This document shows positions 1 through 7,563 of a stretch of DNA of 28,884 bases, piece by piece. The stretch lies in assembly GCA_964352785.1 (NCBI GenBank), contig CAYGTI010000032.1, positions 1-28,884 on the forward strand. Reading direction: 5' to 3'. A model generated the notes under the pieces. The model saw only the letters and a program-made list of their open reading frames with translations, did not search any database and was not told the DNA's origin. This DNA is from JACOMS01 sp964352785. Lineage in GTDB: Bacteria; Pseudomonadota; Alphaproteobacteria; Caulobacterales; Maricaulaceae. Numbering within the stretch: position 1 is the first letter of the stretch; every line of letters begins with the position of its first letter. A program made the translations under genes and the position numbers.

Positions 1-77
1 GGTGGGGTAGCTCAGCTGGTTAGAGCGCAGGACTCATAATCCTGAGGTCGTGAGTTCAAGTCTCACTCTCACTACCA
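1..77 (+). tRNA. tRNA-Met (CAT anticodon), probably elongator
   Basis: The cloverleaf is complete. The acceptor arm GGTGGGG pairs with TCTCACT using several G-U pairs. The anticodon loop CTCATAA gives anticodon CAT, and the T-arm GTGAG/CTCAC encloses TTCAAGT. CCA is encoded at 75-77. The G1-U72 start and the general layout resemble alphaproteobacterial elongator tRNA-Met. An initiator is unlikely, and a lysidine-modified tRNA-Ile2, which also has CAT, is not fully excluded. The gene sits next to a recombinase remnant, as expected of an old integration target. Confidence 0.9.
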
Positions 78-154
78 ACTTTCTCTTTGATTTATAACAC
101 TTATTTCAAAGGGCCAAGTATGTCGGATAGGTCGGTCACACGTAATTCACACGC

Positions 155-382
155 TTATTGACCAAAAAATACATCAATCGCCGCTACAGTCTTCTCCAAA
201 TAATCGGGACCATGAGCCGTGTATAGCTCGGTAATGCGGTAGCCAGTGGACTTATGACCGAGTTGCTCCGCTACTTCCCACGCTGGAACTCCTTGCTGAC
301 GCATGAACCGCGCCGTTGTGCGCCGGATCGAACAAAGCATGACTTTCTTATCAAGACCGGATGCTCTTTTGGATAAAGCCAA
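155..382 (-). pseudogene. Tyrosine recombinase (phage-type integrase), C-terminal remnant
   Basis: The 75-codon reading frame keeps only the catalytic end of a tyrosine recombinase. Visible are the box-II arginine region (SIRRTTARFMRQQGVPAWEVA), the LGHK histidine motif, and the ITELYTAH segment with the nucleophilic tyrosine. It ends in an amphipathic tail typical of small alphaproteobacterial integrases. The position three residues before the box-II arginine, usually histidine, is cysteine here. Full-length enzymes have roughly 300-400 residues, so the core-binding domain and first catalytic arginine are gone. The only in-frame start is TTG with no ribosome binding site, and recognisable homology begins near SGLDKK just after it. 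The gene points towards tRNA-Met. It overlaps the helix-turn-helix ORF in another frame, which suggests a deletion scar. I treat it as inactive. Confidence 0.75.
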
Positions 383-527
383 TCGACCCGTTATGTGGTA
401 ACCGCATAAGGGTGGAAAGGCTTACGCCTAGAATCTGGGCGGCTTTGGGTTCGTCATAGGTATCGTAGACCTGAAACCCTTTGGCTTGAGCTATAGCGAT
501 ATGAAGTTCAGAGATTTCAACTGCCAT
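351..527 (-). pseudogene. Excisionase-like helix-turn-helix ORF, truncated (58 aa)
   Basis: ATG at 527 opens a 58-codon frame. Residues 25-50 read as a winged or MerR-like helix-turn-helix (DEPKAAQILGVSLSTLMRL, followed by NGSIGF). This is the layout of small DNA-binding excisionase-type proteins that often sit just upstream of integrase genes. The frame stops immediately after the strand that normally leads into the wing, and it overlaps the integrase remnant by 32 bases out of frame. The simplest reading is that a deletion removed the end of this gene and the front of the integrase. It might instead be a naturally short protein. The upstream sequence shows no clear Shine-Dalgarno motif. Confidence 0.5.
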
Positions 528-539
528 CGTTTGTTAATT

Positions 540-1020
540 AAGACAGCAGTATCATACTTGCTTTTTATAAAAGCGTCACATACTTCACATTGGTGTTGTC
601 AGGTTAAACTGCCTCGCCGTGTTTAATTTTTTGCGTCGACCTTATCACATGACAGGAGACGTCACGGTAATCCATTCGGATTGAACGATGATACGAATTT
701 TTCGAAGCGTGTTTCTTGAGATGAGGTGACGTTGATAATTGAAGACGTTATTGATAAGCCCGTAAACCGAGAGCAGCCTTTGAGCGCTCTTTATCGATTT
801 AAACCTCTGAGCTTTCCACTATCGCCTGCGTATCGAGAGATGAGAGTTTTCGGCTCGGCTATTCTTTCGCCCGCCAACGTCAAAAAAGAACCGTGAAACC
901 CGAAGCGGCATCGCCGCAGCCCTGCGCGCCCGAGGATCGCCGCTTCCAAGGAGTGTCCCAAAGAAATAGGTGACAGGCCCGCCCATTTATGTGACGGGAG
1001 CTCGGTAAAAAGAGAACGCT
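540..1020. other. Gene-poor stretch upstream of the MFS gene
   Basis: I see no convincing gene here. A 55-codon frame on the minus strand lacks a ribosome binding site and any recognisable motif. An inverted repeat GAAGCGGC (902-909) / GCCGCTTC (939-946) encloses a GC-rich loop but has no T-run, so it is not an obvious terminator. The stretch lies between the recombinase scar and the core genes, so it may be degraded element DNA. It must also carry the MFS promoter. The start codon at 1021 is preceded only by a weak AAGAGAA. Confidence 0.4.
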
Positions 1021-2244
1021 ATGTCAGAGCAATTCGCCGCCTTCAAACATTTATCTTATCAACGCTATTTCGGCTCGCGTTTTTTAACGGCCTTTGCTGT
1101 TCAAATATTGTCGGTGGCTGTGGCGTGGCAAATTTATGATCAAACGCAAAATGCGGCGCTGCTGGGCTGGATCGGACTCGTGCAGTTTCTTCCAGCCTTG
1201 TTGCTAGTGGTCGTCACGGGTTTGGCGGCTGACCGCTTGGGCCGCCGTATGGTTATGGGTCTTGCCATATGCCTGATGGGCACGTGCGCCTTAGTCATTT
1301 TAGTCATGGCGGTCACAGGCAAATTTAATCCGGTTTGGGTCTTGGGCGTATTGACGGTGTTTGGCATTGCCCGCGCGTTTCACTCTCCGGCGTCGGCCTC
1401 GCTTGTGGTTAATGTCGTCCCGCGCGAAGATTTCGCCAACGGGATTGGCTGGATTACGTCATCATGGCAACTCGCCTCTATTATGGGCCCGGCGGCGGGG
1501 GGCTTGCTTTACGGTATTTCGGCGCTGACGGCTTATGTGACGGCGTCGTTGATTTTTCTGTGCTCGGCGGTGCTGATTTTCTCAATCCCCAAACCGGCCC
1601 AAATTATGGAGCGCGAAGGAACCTCGCTCAAAACCTTGCTCGGCGGGTTTAGTTATGTCTGGAAGCAAAAAATTGTACTGGGCGCGATCACGCTGGATTT
1701 ATTTGCTGTGCTGCTGGGCGGCGCGGTGGCGCTGCTGCCGATTTATGCGCGCGATATTTTAGAGCTTGGCCCGACCGGGCTCGGCCTGCTGCGCGCCGCG
1801 CCGGGTATCGGAGCTGTGATGATGATTGTCATGCTCACGCGCTTTCCGGTCAAAGATCATGCGGGAAATATTTTATTCGTGACCGTGGCGCTGTTTGGTT
1901 TTGCGACGATGGTCTTTGGCGTCTCGACGCTGGCATGGGTGTCAATCTTGGCGCTTGTGGCGATTGGCGCGTTCGACATGGTCAGCGTCTATATTCGTGA
2001 AATCCTGTTGCAGCTCTGGACCCCTGACGAGGTACGCGGGCGGGTCAACGCGGTAAACTCCATTTTCCTTGGCGCGTCTAATGAGCTCGGCGAAGCCCGC
2101 GCGGGTTTCATGGCGGCCAAGTGGGGCGCGGTATTTACCGTCGCAGCAGGCGGGGCCGCAGCGATCGGTGTCTCGGCTTTATGTGCCGGCCTGTTCCCGG
2201 GTCTGCGCAAGGCCCGCTCCCTTGATGAGCGCGGCGAGCTCTAA
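1021..2244 (+). CDS. MFS transporter, EntS/DHA3-like exporter
   Basis: The 407-residue inner-membrane protein has alternating hydrophobic segments consistent with 12 helices. Loop 2-3 carries the MFS motif A signature GLAADRLGRR (residues 67-76). The cytoplasmic segment TPDEVRGRVNAVN in the second half is characteristic of the EntS/MFS_3 (DHA3) group of proton-driven exporters. Known members export siderophores, macrolides and other small molecules, but the substrate cannot be read from the sequence. No biosynthetic or siderophore gene is adjacent. The ATG is the first in frame and has a weak purine-rich ribosome binding site. The gene converges with a TPR-protein gene 21 bases away with no strong terminator between them. 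Family assignment is firm; function is general only. Confidence 0.85.
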   Translation: MSEQFAAFKHLSYQRYFGSRFLTAFAVQILSVAVAWQIYDQTQNAALLGWIGLVQFLPALLLVVVTGLAADRLGRRMVMGLAICLMGTCALVILVMAVTGKFNPVWVLGVLTVFGIARAFHSPASASLVVNVVPREDFANGIGWITSSWQLASIMGPAAGGLLYGISALTAYVTASLIFLCSAVLIFSIPKPAQIMEREGTSLKTLLGGFSYVWKQKIVLGAITLDLFAVLLGGAVALLPIYARDILELGPTGLGLLRAAPGIGAVMMIVMLTRFPVKDHAGNILFVTVALFGFATMVFGVSTLAWVSILALVAIGAFDMVSVYIREILLQLWTPDEVRGRVNAVNSIFLGASNELGEARAGFMAAKWGAVFTVAAGGAAAIGVSALCAGLFPGLRKARSLDERGEL

Positions 2245-2265
2245 CGTATAAAATCTGGGAAAGAT

Positions 2266-2973
2266 TCATTCAGCCGCTGGCGGTGTATTTGGTGACTGAG
2301 CTAGTGCGGCTTCTGCAGCGCGCGCGGCTTCTTTGAGGCGACCACGCAACAGTGCCGTCTCGACGCTATCCGGATCCGCCTGCAGAGATTTTTTAATATC
2401 GGCTTGGGCCTCAAATATTTTGCCTTGCTGCCAACGGGCATCTGCGCGGTAACGCAGCGCGGCGGCGTGACCCGGATGAAAGACAAGCGCCGATGTTAAA
2501 TCGGTTTCGGCATGATTATACTGGCCTTGCAGAGCGTAGGCGCGGGCGCGGGCGATGCGTAAATCGATATGGTCTTCGCGCAGCTTCAGCCCCGCGGTCG
2601 TTGAGTTGTAGGCCTCTTCTGGCTTGTTTGAGAGCAGCCAGAAATTCGCCGCTTCGGCATAAAAGTTTGCGCGCATCAGATTGTTCCCGCCATCAGGAGC
2701 TTTGGCGAGCGTATCCAGTCGGCGCGCGGCTTCGTCTTTGTGGCCTAGCGCGAACAAAGCCATGGCTTCGCAGTGACGGGCGCGGCGGCCACCGCCGTCA
2801 CTTTTCCAGATCATTGCTTCCTCAAAGGCGATGTCGGCATCAATAGCGATCTGCTCAAGGCAGGTTTTGTGTTTCCTATCAAAGCGCAGGGTCAGGTCTT
2901 CGGCCATAGCGGCGCCGGCTAGAAAAGCAGTTCCAAAAGCGGCAAAAGCATATAGGGTATGTCTCATCTTCAT
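2266..2973 (-). CDS. Secreted TPR-repeat protein
   Basis: About 235 residues. The N-terminus MKMRHTLYAFAAFGTAFLAG followed by AAMA is a good Sec signal peptide with likely cleavage after AMA, so the product is probably periplasmic. The mature part contains helical pairs with the TPR pattern. The clearest runs from IDLRIARARAYALQGQYNHA through ALRYRADARWQQGKIFEA, with typical small residues at the helix contacts. TPR domains mediate protein contacts, and no enzyme motif is present. The frame could extend to a TTG at 3009, but the signal peptide favours ATG at 2973 or 2967; neither has a strong ribosome binding site. It is head-to-head with the SDR gene starting at 3009, so the two promoters overlap each other's 5' region. 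The partner is unknown. Confidence 0.75.
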   Translation of the reverse strand: MKMRHTLYAFAAFGTAFLAGAAMAEDLTLRFDRKHKTCLEQIAIDADIAFEEAMIWKSDGGGRRARHCEAMALFALGHKDEAARRLDTLAKAPDGGNNLMRANFYAEAANFWLLSNKPEEAYNSTTAGLKLREDHIDLRIARARAYALQGQYNHAETDLTSALVFHPGHAAALRYRADARWQQGKIFEAQADIKKSLQADPDSVETALLRGRLKEAARAAEAALAQSPNTPPAAE

Positions 2974-3008
2974 GAAGGTGCTTGTAAGCGGGGGAAGCCG
3001 GAGCGGCA

Positions 3009-3932
3009 ATGGTGGGAACTGTTAAAAACCAGACAGGAAGGCGGGCGCGCAAAACGGCTTTGCTCTTTGGCGTTGGCTATACGGCGCGAGCGCTCATCCC
3101 GCATTTGAGCGCGCGAGGGTACACAATTATTGGCACAAGCCGCAGCGACGAGAAGGCTAAATTATTATCTGCGGCGCTTGGTATCCAGATGGTAGTTTTT
3201 GACGGCTCCGGCACTCAGGGTCTGAAGCGCGCTCTGACAAAAGCTCATATTATCCTGTCGTCCATACCGCCTGACCCGTCTGGTGATCCCGTCATTCGTG
3301 CGCTTGGCCCTATTTTGGGCGCAGCCGCTCCGTGCTGCAAATGGGCGGGGTATCTGTCAGCCACAAGTGTTTACGGCGACCGAGACGGACAGTGGACGTT
3401 TGAGGACGAGCCTTTGCGGCCTGTGACGCGGCGCGGCAAATACCGTATGCAAGCCGAGATGAATTGGCTGGAATCGGGGCTGCCTGTACATGTGTTTCGG
3501 CTGGCGGGTATTTACGGGCCAGAAATTTCAGGCATCAGCCGGAGCCCGTTTGACCGCCTGCGGACAGGCAATGCGCGTGCGGTGATCAAGCCGGGTCACG
3601 TGGTCAACCGGATTTTTGTCACAGATATCGCCGATGCGATCATGGCGTCGATTGATCGCCCTAATCCGGTGTATATTTATAATCTCTCCGACGGCGCGCC
3701 GTCGCCGCCGCAGGATGTTATTAATCACGCGGCGGGACTGCTGGGCTTGCCGCATCCGCCGCAGGTGCCATACGATACGGCAAAAATATCAAATATGTCG
3801 CGGAGCTTCTACAAGGCGAATAAACGCGTCTCGAATGACCGGGCGAGGCATGAGTTAGGCTGGGAGCCAACCTATCCCAACTTCCAAGCGGGGCTTCAGG
3901 CCATATTTAAGAGCGAAGGAATATCATCATGA
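3009..3932 (+). CDS. SDR-family NAD(P)-dependent oxidoreductase, YeeZ-like
   Basis: The 307-residue extended-SDR-type protein starts at ATG 3009, five bases after GGAG. Near the N-terminus, LLFGVGYTARALIPHL matches the GxGxxA/G dinucleotide-binding loop. YLSATSVYGDRDGQW and the later YRMQAE segment correspond to the SDR Ser/Tyr-x-x-x-Lys region, though the classical lysine is shifted or absent (YRMQ). RLAGIYGP and DRLRTGNARAVIKPGHVVNRI are hallmarks of the YeeZ-like epimerase/dehydratase subgroup. The substrate of this group is not established. The stop codon overlaps the next start (ATGA), which indicates co-translation with the NTF2-like lipoprotein. I am sure of the family but not of the reaction. 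Confidence 0.8.
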   Translation: MVGTVKNQTGRRARKTALLFGVGYTARALIPHLSARGYTIIGTSRSDEKAKLLSAALGIQMVVFDGSGTQGLKRALTKAHIILSSIPPDPSGDPVIRALGPILGAAAPCCKWAGYLSATSVYGDRDGQWTFEDEPLRPVTRRGKYRMQAEMNWLESGLPVHVFRLAGIYGPEISGISRSPFDRLRTGNARAVIKPGHVVNRIFVTDIADAIMASIDRPNPVYIYNLSDGAPSPPQDVINHAAGLLGLPHPPQVPYDTAKISNMSRSFYKANKRVSNDRARHELGWEPTYPNFQAGLQAIFKSEGISS

Positions 3933-4396
3933 AATGGATGAGCTTTGTACTGCTGGTTGGGGCTCTTGCAGGGTGCAGCGCTGCGAGCGTGCCGTCATCT
4001 CAAGAGGCCTGCGCTCAAACTGTACGTGATTATGCGGTTTTGCGGGATGAAGGCCCGGCGGAGACTTATGCTGATGTGTTCACGGCAGATGCCGTGTTTG
4101 AGCTTGGCGGAGTGGTCACGCAAGGGCGGGACGCGCTGATCGCCCGCCATGTTGCCGCAAACGCCGCTGCCGTCTGGCGCCACAACATGACGGATATCCG
4201 CATTGAAGAAACCGATGAAGGTATATTCGGGCGTAGCCGTTTCATTGTGATGACAGGCCCGCATTTAAACACGGAATCTGCTGAAGTCGCGAGAGAGATC
4301 GTCGGAGATTATGAAGACATATTTGCCATAGAGGGCGAGCAGTGTAAAATTGCCTCGCGTAAAGTCAGCATCGTTTTTGACACGCTCTACCCTTAA
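3929..4396 (+). CDS. Lipoprotein with NTF2/SnoaL-like domain
   Basis: 155 residues. The N-terminus MKWMSFVLLVGALAGC is a lipoprotein signal peptide with an LAGC lipobox, so lipidation is expected at Cys16. The remainder has the alpha+beta cone pattern of NTF2-like proteins. It begins with a helix and the segment ETYADVFTADAVFELGG, continues with GRDALIARHVA, and has beta strands towards DIFAIEGEQCKI. This resembles SnoaL-like domains, which may bind small ligands or act as isomerases. Here no catalytic set can be assigned. Two further cysteines (near residues 28 and 142) could form a disulfide in the periplasm. The ATGA overlap with the SDR gene suggests one transcript and perhaps a related job. 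The precise role is unknown. Confidence 0.65.
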   Translation: MKWMSFVLLVGALAGCSAASVPSSQEACAQTVRDYAVLRDEGPAETYADVFTADAVFELGGVVTQGRDALIARHVAANAAAVWRHNMTDIRIEETDEGIFGRSRFIVMTGPHLNTESAEVAREIVGDYEDIFAIEGEQCKIASRKVSIVFDTLYP

Positions 4397-4459
4397 ATCT
4401 TTAGAGCTTTGATCTTGGCGCTCGCTCTATACAGGGTGCGCGCGCCATAGGAGTTAGTT

Positions 4460-5941
4460 ATGGAATCGACATACGGCCTCTGGTCTGTTCTGCCGCCGCT
4501 CTTGGCGATTGGGTTGGCGCTATGGACGCGGCAAGTGTTTATCGCGCTCGCAGCTGGTATCTGGTTGGGTTACTTGATCCTCGCAAGCGGTAATCTACTG
4601 GAGGGCACGCTCGGCGCGATTGACGCGCAAGTCGGCGTCATTACCAATACGGGCAATGCGCGCCTCGTAGTCTTTACGCTCTTGATGGGCGCACTGATCT
4701 CGCTGATTCAACGTTCTGGCGGGGTCGAAGGCTTCGTGCAGCGCATTTTGAAATTTTTAGAAACGGTTGGCACCAAACAAGCAGACCAAGGCAATCGACG
4801 TATCGTCGAGACAATCGCGGCGTTGACAGGATTAATTTTATTTATTGAAAGTAACATCTCGATCCTGACCGTCGGTACGGTCTACCGCCCGGTGTTTGAT
4901 AAGCTGGGCATCCCCCGAGAGAAGCTCGCTTACATTACGGATTCGACCAGCGCGCCGAGTAATATCCTCATCCCGTTTAATGCGTGGGGGGCTTATATTA
5001 TGGTGCTGCTGGCGGCGCAGGAGCTGAGCCAGCCGTTTAACGTTTTAATGTCATCCATCGCGTTTAATTTCTATCCGCTTCTGACGATCATACTTGTGTT
5101 TGTGATCATCTGGTCAGGTAAAGATTTTGGCGATATGAAAAAAGCGGAAACCCGCGCGAGCGAGACAGGTGAGTTGCTGCGGCCCGGTGCTGTCCCGATG
5201 ATGGATGATTCAATCTCCATGCTCGAAGCCAAAGAAGGCGTTCCGATGCGCGCGCGCAACATGTTTATCCCAGTGGCCTCCATGGTAGTCTTGACCATTT
5301 TCTTTTTGGTTTATACAGGATGGGACGATGCGTCGGGCGTTGGGCTACCAAAAATCCAAGACGCGATCGCAAACGGCTCAGGCTCGGCCTCGGTACTTTA
5401 CGCTGTAAGCAGCGCGATCTTGATTGCGATACTTATGTATAAATCGCAAGGCCTGTTCGGCATTCGCGAGATGATCAAACTTTGCCTATCTGGCATGTCG
5501 GGCATGGTCGGGATCACGGCGCTGACGGTGCTCGCCTTTTCGCTCAATGGGATGTGCCGGGAGCTGGGAACGGGTCTTTATATGGCCGAGGTCGCCAGTC
5601 AATTTATCACGCCCGCGTTGGTGCCGGCGCTTATTTTTATCATTGCGGGCTTGATCGGATTTAGCACTGGGACGAGCTGGGGCACGTTTGCAATCATGAT
5701 TGCTGTGGCCGTGCCGCTTGCGCAAAATATGGATGTGACGATCAGCTTGGCTGTAGCAGCAGCCCTTGGCGGCGGCGTGTTCGGAGACCACTGTTCGCCC
5801 ACATCTGATACGACGATCATCACCTCTATGGCAACGGCGAACGATCATATTGACCATGTGCGCACCCAAATTCCTTATGCGTTGCTGGCGGGTCTGGGTG
5901 CGACAATTTTATATGTTATTTTAGGGTTTGCGGGCGTTTAG
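4460..5941 (+). CDS. Na+/H+ antiporter, NhaC family
   Basis: The 493-residue integral membrane protein has about 11-12 hydrophobic segments. Characteristic NhaC-family stretches are IESNISILTVGTVYRPVFDK, DSTSAPSNILIPFNAWGAY, GFSTGTSWGTFAIMIAVAVP and GGGVFGDHCSPTSDTTIIT. The conserved polar residues in the helix breaks (SAPSN, GTSWG, FGDHCSPTSD) are those thought to form the ion path. The family exchanges sodium, or in some cases organic substrates, for protons. The start ATG follows AGGAG with seven bases between. A 63-base gap separates it from the lipoprotein gene, so a separate promoter is possible. With nhaA in the same window, sodium handling looks important, which fits a marine lifestyle. 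Confidence 0.88.
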   Translation: MESTYGLWSVLPPLLAIGLALWTRQVFIALAAGIWLGYLILASGNLLEGTLGAIDAQVGVITNTGNARLVVFTLLMGALISLIQRSGGVEGFVQRILKFLETVGTKQADQGNRRIVETIAALTGLILFIESNISILTVGTVYRPVFDKLGIPREKLAYITDSTSAPSNILIPFNAWGAYIMVLLAAQELSQPFNVLMSSIAFNFYPLLTIILVFVIIWSGKDFGDMKKAETRASETGELLRPGAVPMMDDSISMLEAKEGVPMRARNMFIPVASMVVLTIFFLVYTGWDDASGVGLPKIQDAIANGSGSASVLYAVSSAILIAILMYKSQGLFGIREMIKLCLSGMSGMVGITALTVLAFSLNGMCRELGTGLYMAEVASQFITPALVPALIFIIAGLIGFSTGTSWGTFAIMIAVAVPLAQNMDVTISLAVAAALGGGVFGDHCSPTSDTTIITSMATANDHIDHVRTQIPYALLAGLGATILYVILGFAGV

Positions 5942-5979
5942 CGCATTGCGAAAACAGTACCCGGCGGTGATAAAGGGGC

Positions 5980-7125
5980 ATGAGCAAACCCCCACTCTAT
6001 CAGGCCAAAATTCTCACCCATATTGATGATGTGCCGGAGCACGATTGGGACGCTCTGTGCCCTACGGGACATCCGTTTTTAAGTTGGCGTTTCTTGGACG
6101 CGCTAGAGCAGAGCGGCTGTGCCTCGGCCGAGACGGGCTGGGCGCCCCGGCATATATGGCTGATGGACGCGCAGAACACCCCAGTTGGCGCAGCGCCTAT
6201 GTACGCGAAAACACACTCACGCGGCGAATATGTTTTTGATCATGGCTGGGCTGACGCGCTCTACCGGGCGGGCGGGGAGTATTACCCCAAGCTGCAATGT
6301 AGCGTCCCGTTCACTCCGGCCACAGGCCCGCGCCTTTTGGGGTCGACGCCAGAGATTAAGACAGCGCTAGCCTCGGCGATGATGCAGGCCGCGCAGGATT
6401 GGAACATGTCGGGCGTGCATCTGACCTTCTTGACCGAAGACGACTGCGTAGTTCTCTCAGATATGGGATTTCTAGCACGCGAAGACCGTCAGTTTCATTT
6501 TTTCAACCTGGGCTATGAGACATTTGAAGATTTCCTCGCCGCGCTATCATCACGCAAGCGCAAAAATATTCGCCGTGAGCGCCGCGAAGCCCAAGACGGG
6601 ATAAATATCCAGCGCTTAATCGGGGATGATTTGCGGCCTGAGCATTGGGATGTGTTTTATCAATGCTATCTGGATACGGGCCAGCGCAAATGGGGCGCGC
6701 CCTATTTAAACCGTGAGTTTTTTGCCCGCATCCACGCGGCCATGGCTGATGAGCTATTGCTCGTGATGGCTTATGATAACGCAACGCCCATTGCGGCGGC
6801 CCTGAATTTCATTGGCGGCTCGGCGCTTTATGGCCGTAACTGGGGATGCCTTGTTCATAAACCGTTTTTGCATTTCGAGCTGTGTTATTACCAAGCTATC
6901 GATGCGGCCATTGAGCTTGGGCTGCCGCGAGTTGAAGCGGGCGCGCAGGGCGAGCACAAGCTCGCGCGCGGATATGAGCCCGTCGCGACGCATTCCGCGC
7001 ACTACTTGACTCATCCCGGCCTGTCCGGCGCGGTTGAGGACTACTTGACACAAGAGCGAAAAGCGGTGGATCATGAGATTAATATTTTGGCGCAGCACAC
7101 CCCTTTTAGAAAGGCCCCATCATGA
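5980..7125 (+). CDS. DUF482 (COG3146) GNAT/FemAB-like acyltransferase
   Basis: The 381-residue cytosolic protein has no signal or membrane segment. It carries the hallmark stretches of the DUF482 family: HDWDALCPTGHPFLSWRFL near the N-terminus, YYPKLQCSVPFTPATGPRLL at about residues 100-120, the basic SSRKRKNIRRERREA segment near 190, and RVEAGAQGEHKLARGYEPV near the C-terminus. The fold belongs to the GNAT superfamily and is related to FemAB/aminoacyl-tRNA-dependent peptidyl transferases, but no reaction is established for the family. The ribosome binding site AAAGGGG lies before ATG 5980. The stop overlaps the start of the HIT gene (ATGA), so the two are likely co-translated. It lies far from the holdfast cluster, so I do not equate it with HfsK. 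Confidence 0.75.
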   Translation: MSKPPLYQAKILTHIDDVPEHDWDALCPTGHPFLSWRFLDALEQSGCASAETGWAPRHIWLMDAQNTPVGAAPMYAKTHSRGEYVFDHGWADALYRAGGEYYPKLQCSVPFTPATGPRLLGSTPEIKTALASAMMQAAQDWNMSGVHLTFLTEDDCVVLSDMGFLAREDRQFHFFNLGYETFEDFLAALSSRKRKNIRRERREAQDGINIQRLIGDDLRPEHWDVFYQCYLDTGQRKWGAPYLNREFFARIHAAMADELLLVMAYDNATPIAAALNFIGGSALYGRNWGCLVHKPFLHFELCYYQAIDAAIELGLPRVEAGAQGEHKLARGYEPVATHSAHYLTHPGLSGAVEDYLTQERKAVDHEINILAQHTPFRKAPS

Positions 7126-7559
7126 GTCTTGAAGACGACTATGACCCTGGAAATATTTTTGCGAAAATTTCTGAAGGTCGATTGCCTTGCGCTCGGGTCT
7201 ATGAAGATGAAGACGTGCTGGCGTTTATGGACGCGTTCCCGCAATCCAAAGGCCATACGCTTGTGATCCCGAAACTCCCCGTAAGAAATATTCTGGACGT
7301 CGATTCCGAGATGCTACAAGTCCTCATTGAACGCACGCAAATGATTGCCAAAGGTATTCAAAGAGCGTTCTTGCCTGACGGTATTATCGTCACGCAATTT
7401 AACGGCGCGGCGGCGGGGCAGACCGTGTTTCATCTTCACTTTCATATTATCCCGCGCTACTTGGAGACGGATATGGCAGGTCATGCCGGAACAAAAATGG
7501 CCGACATGGATCAACTCAAACGCCACGCGACGATCATCGCGGCGGCTCTGGACTTATAA
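7122..7559 (+). CDS. HIT-family nucleotide hydrolase/transferase
   Basis: 145 residues, the usual size for a bacterial Hint-type protein. The histidine triad HLHFHII places H104, H106 and H108 in the active site, with H108 the expected nucleophilic member of the triad. Upstream, YEDEDVLAFMDAFPQSKGHTLVIPK and the QFNGAAAGQTVFH segment are typical of the family. These enzymes act as homodimers and cleave purine nucleotide phosphoramidates or related dinucleotides in the cytosol. The start ATG overlaps the stop of the DUF482 gene. The DPP3-like lipoprotein gene begins four bases after this gene ends. Physiological substrate is not deducible. Confidence 0.9.
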   Translation: MSLEDDYDPGNIFAKISEGRLPCARVYEDEDVLAFMDAFPQSKGHTLVIPKLPVRNILDVDSEMLQVLIERTQMIAKGIQRAFLPDGIIVTQFNGAAAGQTVFHLHFHIIPRYLETDMAGHAGTKMADMDQLKRHATIIAAALDL

Positions 7560-7563
7560 GGAT

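Noticed and set aside
805..986. 55-codon minus-strand ORF beginning MGGPVTYFFG
   Set aside because: There is no ribosome binding site, the composition is low in recognisable structure, and no neighbour lies on the same strand.
78..1020. Direct repeat of the tRNA-Met 3' end as an attachment site
   Set aside because: I found no second copy by eye in this stretch, so no att pair is called.
2252..2266. AATCT-N5-AGATT between the MFS and TPR genes as a terminator
   Set aside because: The arms are only 5 bp, AT-rich and without a T-run; too weak to call.
3528..3590. FDRLRTG segment in the SDR protein, resembling the repeat-derived PFDRLRTG insertions of some alphaproteobacteria
   Set aside because: The YeeZ-like family normally has a similar DRLRxG element at this place, so it is ordinary coding sequence and only one copy is seen.
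7345..7563. N-terminal extension of the M49-like ORF through the HIT gene
   Set aside because: The extension is a shadow frame of the HIT gene. The lipoprotein signal and ribosome binding site place the start at 7564-7570.
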